Assembly: GCA_016928525.1 (NCBI GenBank)
Contig: JAFGKO010000211.1
Coordinates: 1 to 18,206 of the forward strand
Direction of reading: 5' to 3'
DNA from: Anaerolineales bacterium
GTDB lineage: Bacteria > Chloroflexota > Anaerolineae > Anaerolineales > Villigracilaceae
DNA length: 18,206 bases
Shown in pieces: positions 6,259 through 12,223 of this stretch (positions are counted from its first letter, which is position 1; every line of letters begins with the position of its first letter). The position numbers and the translations under genes were made by a program. The notes under the pieces are model-generated. The model did not search any database. It was not told the origin of the DNA and was given only the letters and a program-made list of their open reading frames with translations.

Positions 6259-6681
6259 TTATTGAACCTGCTTACGCTCAAAATAAAGCGCCAAGCCGGT
6301 GGCGATCGCACCAGCTAATTCCCAAAGCCCTACGCCCAGGAACCTGACCGGCGCAATTCCCGTCACTACGACCAACGTGAAAACGGTAAAAGTCACAGCA
6401 CGGAAAGGCACCGTCCATAAATAAAACTTTTTGAGATCATTCAAGGCAGCCAGCACGTAATAGACTCCCATGTTGAAAGAAGCCATGGAAGAGGCTGTCA
6501 TGAAGACAATCGTATAATCTCCGGTTGCTCGCCCCGCCCGTTCGAGCACTTCGAAGCCTAATAATGATAACAGGATTTCGGGGCTGATCAGGCCTACCAG
6601 GCCAAGCAATAAGGCCAACAGGCCAAAGACGAACATCGTCCAGCCGGAGCCACTATGAATTTTCAGCGAGGAGAGTGACAT
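6259..6681 (-). CDS. Small integral membrane protein, four helices, 140 aa
   Basis: I do not recognise a named family. Four hydrophobic segments are visible at about residues 12-34, 57-80, 87-108 and 112-133, with loops LGFEVLERAGRATGD and NDLKKFYLWTVP. It ends ALYFERKQVQ, a short cytoplasmic-looking tail. There is no signal peptide beyond the first helix. The ATG at 6679-6681 follows a modest AGGGAA. It is first in a two-gene operon with the STAS-like gene ten bases further on. A promoter at 6708-6737 drives it, divergent from the ABC exporter operon. Nothing points to a transport substrate. Confidence 0.75.
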   Translation of the reverse strand: MSLSSLKIHSGSGWTMFVFGLLALLLGLVGLISPEILLSLLGFEVLERAGRATGDYTIVFMTASSMASFNMGVYYVLAALNDLKKFYLWTVPFRAVTFTVFTLVVVTGIAPVRFLGVGLWELAGAIATGLALYFERKQVQ

Positions 6682-6707
6682 GTTGTTCCCTTAATTTAGG
6701 ATAAGGT

Positions 6708-6737
6708 ATTATACAATCATATCGAATTTTAGAGCAA
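6708..6737 (-). promoter_or_regulatory. Promoter of the membrane-protein/STAS operon
   Basis: On the minus strand TTGCTC (6732-6737) and TATAAT (6708-6713) are 18 bases apart, with the ATG 26 bases beyond the -10 box. It lies in the 200-base divergent gap shared with the ABC operon, where TAAAAT at 6828-6833 (+) may be the facing -10. Confidence 0.55.
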
Positions 6738-6881
6738 CTTTTTTCTTAGAAATCCGACGCGCATCAAGCCACTCTCGAGCCTGCCACCGTTTCCAGGCCC
6801 AGCCTGCCCCAAAGTTGCAATTGCATGTAAAATAGACATCAAAGGTCTAATTATTGTTCAACCTTGCCCAAAAGAGAGAGA

Positions 6882-7853
6882 ATGAACGCAATCGAAGTCA
6901 ATAACCTGCAACGCGTTTACCGCGCTCGCATCGGCGTCATCAAACGCTCGATCAAAGAAGTCATGGCGGTGGAAGACATCTCCTTCGACATCAAGCCTGG
7001 CGAACTCTTCGGCCTGCTTGGCCCGAATGGTGCTGGAAAAACCACCACCGTCAAGATGCTGGCTACCCTGCTGATCCCCACCAAAGGGACAGTTACGATC
7101 ATGGGCTTTGACGTGATCAAGGATGCGCAAGAAGTCCGCAAACGCATCGGCTTTATCTTCGGCGGCGAACGCGGGCTGTATTGGCGTCTCTCCGGTATAG
7201 ACAATCTACGCTACTTTGCCAGTCTATACGGCGTGGAGCCAGACGTATCCAAGAAACGCATCCCCTATTTACTTGAGATGGTCGGCCTGAAAGATCGCGG
7301 CAACGAGCGCGTCGAAGGTTACTCGCGTGGCATGAAACAGCGCCTGCACGTGGCCCGCACCCTGCTGCACAACCCGGAAATCCTTTTCCTGGACGAGCCC
7401 ACCATCGGTCTCGACCCGGTCGGCGCGCGCGAGTTCCGCCAGGTGATCCGCGACCTGCAATCCGAGAACAAGACCATCCTGCTGACCACGCACTACATGT
7501 TCGAAGCCGACTCGCTCTGCCAGCGTGTAGCGGTGATCGACAAGGGCATCATCGTTGCAATGGATTCGCCTTCCGAGTTGAAGAAACACGTTGCCGACCT
7601 GTCAGTCATCGAGGTCGAAACCTTCGGGGCATCGCAGGAGATCGTCGAGCGCTTGCGTGCCTTGCCCTTTGTAGATGCCCTCTCGGTCCAGGAACAGGAC
7701 CAGCGTCAGATGCTGCTGGTACAGACCTCTCGTGGGGCTGAGGCGGTCCCAGACCTGCTCTCTTCGCTGGACGGCCAGCGCGTCGGGCGTGTGATCGTCC
7801 GCGAACCAACTTTGGAAGACGCGTACGTCCGGCTGGTAGGAGGCCGCGTATGA
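6882..7853 (+). CDS. ABC transporter ATP-binding protein (DrrA-like), 323 aa
   Basis: ATPase of an ABC-2 type exporter. Walker A is GPNGAGKT (residues 47-54), the signature is YSRGM (147-151, for the usual LSGGQ), Walker B is ILFLDEP (167-173), followed by TIGLDPVG, and the H-loop His is His204 in LTTHYM. The region that normally carries the Q-loop Gln reads FIFGGERGLYWRLS (91-104), without Gln; this FGGERGLYWRLSG form is one I associate with a particular exporter subfamily. Beyond about residue 225 lies the C-terminal domain typical of DrrA-like proteins. ATG at 6882 follows AAGAGAGAG; a TTG at 6864 in frame is less likely. The stop codon overlaps the next gene by four bases (ATGA), so the three genes are translationally coupled. 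Substrate unknown. Confidence 0.93.
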   Translation: MNAIEVNNLQRVYRARIGVIKRSIKEVMAVEDISFDIKPGELFGLLGPNGAGKTTTVKMLATLLIPTKGTVTIMGFDVIKDAQEVRKRIGFIFGGERGLYWRLSGIDNLRYFASLYGVEPDVSKKRIPYLLEMVGLKDRGNERVEGYSRGMKQRLHVARTLLHNPEILFLDEPTIGLDPVGAREFRQVIRDLQSENKTILLTTHYMFEADSLCQRVAVIDKGIIVAMDSPSELKKHVADLSVIEVETFGASQEIVERLRALPFVDALSVQEQDQRQMLLVQTSRGAEAVPDLLSSLDGQRVGRVIVREPTLEDAYVRLVGGRV

Positions 7854-8647
7854 ACTATAAGAATCTGTTCGTATACTGGCGCACCGTGCTGACGGTGGCT
7901 GAAATCACCCTCCGCCACCAGATGAATGACAGCTTTATCGTCTTCGCCATTCTGATCCAACCCATCATCATCGCCACCCTGGCGCTATTCATGCTCAAGG
8001 ACACGGCCGCCAATGCAGCCATGTTCGTGGTGGTGGGCAGCGGCCTGACCGGACTGTGGAGCGGCCTGCTGTTCATCGCCGGCAACAGTATCAACGCCGA
8101 GCGCTGGCAGGGGACGCTTGAGTCGCTGGTGGGCGCTCCTACGCCTTTCGACGTGATCGTCTTCGGCAAAAACCTGGCCAATGTAGTGCAATCCTTGCTC
8201 TCGATGATCGTAGCCTATTTGTTGGCGGCGCTGTTCTTCGGCGTCACTTTGCACATAGACCAGCCCTTATTGTTCATTGCATCGCTCTTGATCAGTGTGT
8301 TCGCCTTCATCAGTTTTGGCCTGACTATTGCTCCCATCTTTGTGATGTATCGCGAAGTACAGCAATGGCAAAATGCGTTGGAATATCCGATGTATATCCT
8401 GGCCGGGTTCCTGTTCCCGATCCTACTACTGCCGGGCTGGACAACGCCGATTTCCTATATCCTCCCGCCGTACTGGGCAGCGGTTGCCCTGCACGGAACT
8501 TCCACTGCCGGCGCATCCCTCGGACAGACAGTATTCGCCTGGGCGATGATGCTGGTCTTAGGCATTATCGACCTGCTCATCGCCAAGCGTCTGTTCAAGA
8601 TCATGCTCTACAAGGCGCGCGTGGATGCCACGCTGGATGTACAATGA
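7850..8647 (+). CDS. ABC-2 type transporter permease, first subunit, 265 aa
   Basis: Membrane subunit of the exporter. Six hydrophobic segments are visible, starting with FIVFAILIQPIIIATLALFM and ending near LVLGIIDLLIAKRLF. The central cytoplasmic-looking segment SINAERWQGTLESLVGAPTP (83-102) is the conserved ER-x-x-GT-(L/M)-E block of ABC-2 permeases, thought to be the coupling contact with the ATPase. Start ATG at 7850 overlaps the ATPase stop, and its stop TGA (8645-8647) overlaps the next ATG at 8644 in the same ATGA manner. It is probably a heterodimer with the next gene product. Confidence 0.92.
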   Translation: MNYKNLFVYWRTVLTVAEITLRHQMNDSFIVFAILIQPIIIATLALFMLKDTAANAAMFVVVGSGLTGLWSGLLFIAGNSINAERWQGTLESLVGAPTPFDVIVFGKNLANVVQSLLSMIVAYLLAALFFGVTLHIDQPLLFIASLLISVFAFISFGLTIAPIFVMYREVQQWQNALEYPMYILAGFLFPILLLPGWTTPISYILPPYWAAVALHGTSTAGASLGQTVFAWAMMLVLGIIDLLIAKRLFKIMLYKARVDATLDVQ

Positions 8648-9444
8648 AAACTCTCACCTCCAACCTCCGTCTCTTCTGGCAGGGAACGATCCTTTCGTAT
8701 ACCGCCCTGTTTGCCTGGCTGCGACCTGTGACATACATGGCCTCCAAGATCGTCATGCCCCTGACGCAGATGCTGTTCTTCACCTTCCTGGGGAGTTTTG
8801 CAACCGGCAGGGACAACGCGCACTTCTACGTGATCGGCAACGCCATCCAAATCACAGCCGTCAGCGGCATCTTCGGCGTGACCATGAGCATCGGCGGCGA
8901 GCGCTGGTCGGGAACGTTGGTGTATCTGTTCGGCACGCCCGCAAACCGCATGATGATGTTCTTCGGGCGCGCCTTCATGCACATCATCGACGGCGCCATT
9001 GGCGTGGTCATCGCTCTCACTTGGGGCGTTGTCTTACTGGGGCTGGACCTTTCGCAAACCAATTTACCTGCCCTAGGATTGACCATCCTGGTCACCACCC
9101 TGAGCACCTGCGGCCTGGGATTGCTGATGGGCTGCCTGAGTCTGCTGACGGCCAACGTAATGTTTGTCAATAATACGGTCTATTTTTTGCTGCTGATCTT
9201 TTCCGGCGCAAACATAGACCTCACCATCCTGCCGGCCTGGATGCAAACCATTTCCAGGGTGCTGCCGCTCACGCGCGGCATCGCCTCCGCACGGGCGTTG
9301 ATTGCTGGCGCAGGCTTTCAGGAGATCCTGCCGCTGCTCGTTCAGGAACTTGGCATCGGCCTGGTCTACGGGCTGCTGGGCTATTTCCTGTTCAAATGGG
9401 TGGAGGTCTCCGCCAAGCGACGCGGCACGCTGGAAACGATATAA
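8644..9444 (+). CDS. ABC-2 type transporter permease, second subunit, 266 aa
   Basis: Second membrane subunit. The GGERWSGTLVYLFGTPANR segment (83-101) parallels the one in the first permease. Six membrane helices are apparent, and the protein ends in a basic tail (KRRGTLETI). ATG at 8644 sits in an ATGA overlap with the stop of the first permease, which decides the start. The same frame is open for another 93 codons upstream, but that lies inside the first permease and reads as unstructured out-of-frame sequence. A hairpin (9460-9496) follows the stop. Confidence 0.92.
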   Translation: MKTLTSNLRLFWQGTILSYTALFAWLRPVTYMASKIVMPLTQMLFFTFLGSFATGRDNAHFYVIGNAIQITAVSGIFGVTMSIGGERWSGTLVYLFGTPANRMMMFFGRAFMHIIDGAIGVVIALTWGVVLLGLDLSQTNLPALGLTILVTTLSTCGLGLLMGCLSLLTANVMFVNNTVYFLLLIFSGANIDLTILPAWMQTISRVLPLTRGIASARALIAGAGFQEILPLLVQELGIGLVYGLLGYFLFKWVEVSAKRRGTLETI

Positions 9445-9459
9445 GTTCAACGTTTCTCA

Positions 9460-9496
9460 AAAATAGCTCTGCGCAACAATTCGCCAGAGCTATTTT
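9460..9496 (+). terminator. Hairpin after the ABC exporter operon
   Basis: AAAATAGCTCTG (9460-9471) pairs perfectly with CAGAGCTATTTT (9485-9496), 12 bp with a 13-base loop. The T-run is part of the stem and only GATACAATAG follows, so termination may be incomplete. The -10 box of the next gene begins at 9499, three bases past it. Confidence 0.65.
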
Positions 9497-9498
9497 GA

Positions 9499-9510
9499 TA
9501 CAATAGTGTC
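9499..9510 (+). promoter_or_regulatory. -10 box implying a leaderless mRNA for the NodB-like lipoprotein
   Basis: TACAAT at 9499-9504 is followed by six bases (AGTGTC) and then ATG at 9511. A start seven bases past the -10 box falls on the A of ATG. No ribosome-binding site exists before the ATG. No clear -35 is seen. Confidence 0.5.
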
Positions 9511-10647
9511 ATGCCCCCAACGTTTAGACAGTTTGCGCCTCACCGCTGGACCATCGGGCTGCTGGCTGCCATCCTAATTTCCTGCGCCGCCCCAACGGAC
9601 ATCCCACCAACGGCCACATCCATAGAAATTTCCCCCACAGCTACGGAATCCCCTGCTCCCACAGAGACGCCCTTTCCGTCACCGACCGCAGTGCGCACCC
9701 CGCCAGCCTTGCCTGACATCTATATTTCAAAACACTTGAACCCCCTCGACGCGCCCCATTCGTACATCGAAGATACCTGCGAATACCTGAAAAATCGCTG
9801 GGATCCAAACAACGCCGCGCCCGGCACCGTGGTGATGATCGTCAAGCTACATGGCATCATCCGAAATGAAGCAAAAAGTTCAGAGGATGTCACCGTCGGG
9901 CAGTTCGAACGCATGATTGAGAATATCCAAGAGCAAGGCTTCGAAGCCATCAACTCCGAACAACTGGCAAATTTCCTTGAAAGCAACGAGAAAATTCCCC
10001 CGCGCTCAGTGGTTCTCTTGCAGGATGGGCGTCGTACTGCCGAAAACTTCAACCACCGCTTCCGCCCCTACTGGGAGGCCTGGGGCTGGCCCGTTGTAAA
10101 CGCCTGGATCATCCAGACCAATACGCCTGCATCTTTAATCCAGGACAATTTGACCCTGGAACAGGAAGGCTTTGTGGATCACCAACTCTATAGTCCGCTG
10201 CAGCGTTATAGCGATAACGCTTCGGAAGAATACCTAAGCGGCGAACTGAAGAAATACACCGACATTTTCGAAGACAGATATGACAAAGCCCCCATTGCGA
10301 TCATCTGGCCGGACGAACCGGGGATCAATTTCCCGAAAGCAGCCCGGCGGACAGGCTTCCGGCTGGGGTTCACCTCCAACGCACGTGGGCCGGTCATGTA
10401 CAACTGGGTTCCGCTGGCAGACCGCAACGATCCATCACGACCGGCCTACTATCCCGAAGACCACTTCAACGACCCGCTCATGACCCTGCCGCGCTACTGG
10501 CCTTTGCAGGTAATTGACCAATTAGACCAAGTGCGTTTGACAGGAAAAGACGCGGCTGCTTACGCAGAACAAAACAAAGAGATTGAATTGGAGTATTACG
10601 ATATCGTCTGTGCACCGACCTATGGGCTGATTCCGGGAAACCCCTAG
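9511..10647 (+). CDS. Lipoprotein with degenerate polysaccharide-deacetylase (NodB-like) domain, 378 aa
   Basis: A signal peptide (residues 1-24) ends in lipobox LISC with Cys25 as the lipid site. Residues 26-66 are a Thr/Pro-rich spacer. From about 100 to 320 the protein follows the polysaccharide-deacetylase layout: GTVVMIVKLHGI in place of a first strand, then VTVGQFERMIENIQEQGFEAI and PPRSVVLLQDGRR (163-175) in place of the usual TFDDG. The first catalytic Asp is replaced by Gln171, with Asp172 kept. The later H-x-x-x-H metal site reads His224-QLY-Ser228, so the second His is lost. I infer that the enzyme activity is impaired or gone and the domain acts as a carbohydrate-binding or scaffold unit. 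The start is supported by the -10 box rather than by a ribosome-binding site. The gene lies downstream of the exporter operon but has its own promoter. Confidence 0.75.
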   Translation: MPPTFRQFAPHRWTIGLLAAILISCAAPTDIPPTATSIEISPTATESPAPTETPFPSPTAVRTPPALPDIYISKHLNPLDAPHSYIEDTCEYLKNRWDPNNAAPGTVVMIVKLHGIIRNEAKSSEDVTVGQFERMIENIQEQGFEAINSEQLANFLESNEKIPPRSVVLLQDGRRTAENFNHRFRPYWEAWGWPVVNAWIIQTNTPASLIQDNLTLEQEGFVDHQLYSPLQRYSDNASEEYLSGELKKYTDIFEDRYDKAPIAIIWPDEPGINFPKAARRTGFRLGFTSNARGPVMYNWVPLADRNDPSRPAYYPEDHFNDPLMTLPRYWPLQVIDQLDQVRLTGKDAAAYAEQNKEIELEYYDIVCAPTYGLIPGNP

Positions 10648-10653
10648 ATGTAG

Positions 10654-10788
10654 TGTCGTTGCGAGGAGCCGCGCAGCAGCGACGAAGCAATCCCCTCGTT
10701 GCAAGAGTGCGCTGACCAACATGAGATTGCCACGCCGCCATCCTTCGACTGCGCTACGCTCCGCTCAGAAAGGCGGCTCGCAATGACA
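10654..10788. repeat. Composite palindromic repeat, copy 3, with a nested insert
   Basis: Ends TGTCGTTGCGAG (10654-10665) and CTCGCAATGACA (10777-10788) match except one base. The interior has GAAGCAATCCCC and GAGATTGCCACGCCGCC. At 10742-10768, CCTTCGAC ... CCGCTCAG is inserted between CCGCC and GGCGG; it contains the inverse of the CTGAGCGGAG found in the kinase-gene insert. It lies between convergent genes, like copy 2. Confidence 0.82.
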
Positions 10789-10793
10789 TTTGC

Positions 10794-11402
10794 CTACACA
10801 AAAATCCCCTGCCACAACTGGTATAACCCAAACCCGGCCAGGGCAAGGACAGAAAATCCCAGCATGGCCTTGCGGGCACGGTTCCCAAAACGAGACGCCT
10901 GCCCGAAGAGTGCGACAACTGTGAGATTTAAACTAACCAGGGCGATATAAAAACCAAGCACGATGGAAACGGCATTCGACGGGTCTGCCCGCCAGGCCGT
11001 GACGATCAAGGGTCCCACCACCAGGCTCCAGAAGAGATAAGGACCGGGGCTGAGGGCATTCATCAGCGCAGCGCGTAGCAGGCTGCGGGGTCCGGTTTGA
11101 GGCGGGGTTTCCGCATCCGGCGCAAAGGCCTGCCAGGCTCTGTACGCGCTCCAGGCCAGGTAAAGCACAAATAATCCCCCGGCAATCTGCAGCACGCGCT
11201 GGAACCAGTCCGGAACCTGGCTGAGCACCAGCAGCACCAGCGCCACGATCGGTCCGTCGCTGACCAACGGCGCAAAAGCCGCAATCCAGGCGCGACGCCA
11301 ACCCTGGCTGAGGGTTTGACTGATTAAATAAGTCTGGAACGGGCCCGGTTGTGCTCCGGCAGCAAAACCCAGTGTCAGGCCCTGCAACAGAAAAGTCAGC
11401 AT
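10794..11402 (-). CDS. LysE-family exporter, 202 aa
   Basis: A small exporter of amino acids or related small molecules. The family motif near the N-terminus is present as GFAAGAQPGPFQTYL (12-26). NALSPGPYLFW (115-125) is the second motif, usually NP-based. About six hydrophobic helices are visible, ending at FGLYQLWQGIFV. I set the start at ATG 11400-11402 (MLTFLLQGLTLGF), which puts the conserved motif in its usual place. The frame stays open upstream but that part is antisense to the deoxynucleoside kinase and is not membrane-like. There is no ribosome-binding site; instead TATAAT lies six bases before the ATG, so the mRNA may be leaderless. Substrate unknown. Confidence 0.85.
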   Translation of the reverse strand: MLTFLLQGLTLGFAAGAQPGPFQTYLISQTLSQGWRRAWIAAFAPLVSDGPIVALVLLVLSQVPDWFQRVLQIAGGLFVLYLAWSAYRAWQAFAPDAETPPQTGPRSLLRAALMNALSPGPYLFWSLVVGPLIVTAWRADPSNAVSIVLGFYIALVSLNLTVVALFGQASRFGNRARKAMLGFSVLALAGFGLYQLWQGIFV

Positions 11403-11414
11403 CCCGCGATTATA
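11403..11414 (-). promoter_or_regulatory. -10 box implying a leaderless mRNA for the LysE-type gene
   Basis: Minus-strand TATAAT at 11409-11414 is followed by CGCGGG and the ATG at 11400-11402, the same six-base spacing as at 9499-9511. The -35 is not obvious. The divergent kinase promoter is within 40 bases. Confidence 0.55.
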
Positions 11415-11426
11415 TTCTAACAGGAT

Positions 11427-11456
11427 TGTGTTGAATGCCCAATTTCGTTGTACAAT
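11427..11456 (+). promoter_or_regulatory. Possible promoter of the deoxynucleoside kinase gene
   Basis: TACAAT at 11451-11456 with TTGTGT at 11427-11432, 18 bases apart. It gives a leader of about 25 bases containing GGAG. It overlaps the upstream region of the LysE-type gene promoter on the other strand. Confidence 0.45.
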
Positions 11457-11486
11457 ATTCCCAAGATAAACCCAAAGGATGGAGCA

Positions 11487-12131
11487 ATGACCAAACACCT
11501 GGTTGTGGTAGCCGGGAATATCGGCGCCGGCAAGACTTCCCTGACGGAACGCATTGGCTCGCGCCTGGGCTGGTGGACCGGGTACGAGTCGGTGGTGGAC
11601 AACCCCTACCTGTCCGATTTTTACGCCGACATGCGCGCCTGGGCCTTCCATTTGCAGATCTTCTTCCTTGGGCACCGGGCAGATCAGTATCTGGAAGCCA
11701 CCCGCGACCCCCGCTCCGCCATCCTTGACCGCAGCATCTACGAAGACTTCCACATCTTTGCGCGCGCGCTGCACCATATGGGCAACGTTGCCGAACGCGA
11801 CTACATGGCCTATCGCCGGCTCTTCGAACTGGTCGTCGACAGCCTGCCACGCCCGGGATTGTTGATCTATCTCAAAGCGCCGGTAGAAGTCTTGATGGAA
11901 CGCATCCGCCGCCGCGCGCGCAACATGGAAACCGGCATCACGATCGAATATCTTGCGCTGCTCGATACATTCTACGACGAATGGCTCGAAGCTTTCGACT
12001 GGTGCCCCGTACTCACCATCCGCACCGACAACCTGGACTACGTCCACCAGCCGGGACACCTGGATACAGTTGTGAGCCGCATCCAGGATAAACTGGCCGG
12101 GAAAGAAGTCATGGATTTGCGTGAAACTTAG
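11487..12131 (+). CDS. Deoxynucleoside kinase, 214 aa
   Basis: Phosphorylates deoxynucleosides (dA/dG/dC-type salvage kinase) using ATP. The P-loop is GNIGAGKT (10-17). SAILDRSIYED (77-87) carries the Asp-Arg-Ser catalytic/phosphate-contact motif. The Arg-rich LID RRRARNME (141-148) is typical of the deoxyguanosine/deoxyadenosine kinase group. ESVVDNPYLSDFY (34-46) fits the substrate-binding block near the first helix. Length is normal. ATG at 11487 has GGAG six bases upstream; an in-frame ATG at 11448 would lie in the -10 region. Substrate preference among purines and dC cannot be read reliably from sequence alone. Confidence 0.9.
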   Translation: MTKHLVVVAGNIGAGKTSLTERIGSRLGWWTGYESVVDNPYLSDFYADMRAWAFHLQIFFLGHRADQYLEATRDPRSAILDRSIYEDFHIFARALHHMGNVAERDYMAYRRLFELVVDSLPRPGLLIYLKAPVEVLMERIRRRARNMETGITIEYLALLDTFYDEWLEAFDWCPVLTIRTDNLDYVHQPGHLDTVVSRIQDKLAGKEVMDLRET

Positions 12132-12166
12132 ATGTTTGTCCGCAGATGAATTTTGGAGAAATAAAT

Positions 12167-12223
12167 ATGCGCTTTAGAAGTATGACGACTACCGCCCAAT
12201 TTGCGGGGGGTGTGGGACAATGA
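12167..12223 (+). CDS. Possible 18-codon coupled leader ORF
   Basis: ATG at 12167-12169 is preceded by GGAG (12155-12158) at good spacing and reads MRFRSMTTTAQFAGGVGQ, stopping at TGA 12221-12223. That stop overlaps the ATG of the downstream phosphatase (ATGA), the same coupling seen in the ABC operon. The phosphatase itself lacks a well-placed ribosome-binding site. The peptide has no homology I recognise and may act only through coupling. Confidence 0.4.
   Translation: MRFRSMTTTAQFAGGVGQ

Noticed and set aside
8365..8643. In-frame extension of the second permease into the first permease gene
   Set aside because: It overlaps a clear coding region in another frame; the ATGA overlap at 8644 marks the true start.
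11403..12059. The LysE-type frame stays open far upstream, suggesting a 421-residue protein
   Set aside because: The extension is antisense to the deoxynucleoside kinase, lacks membrane character and precedes the conserved LysE N-terminal motif. The start at 11402 with its own -10 box explains the gene.
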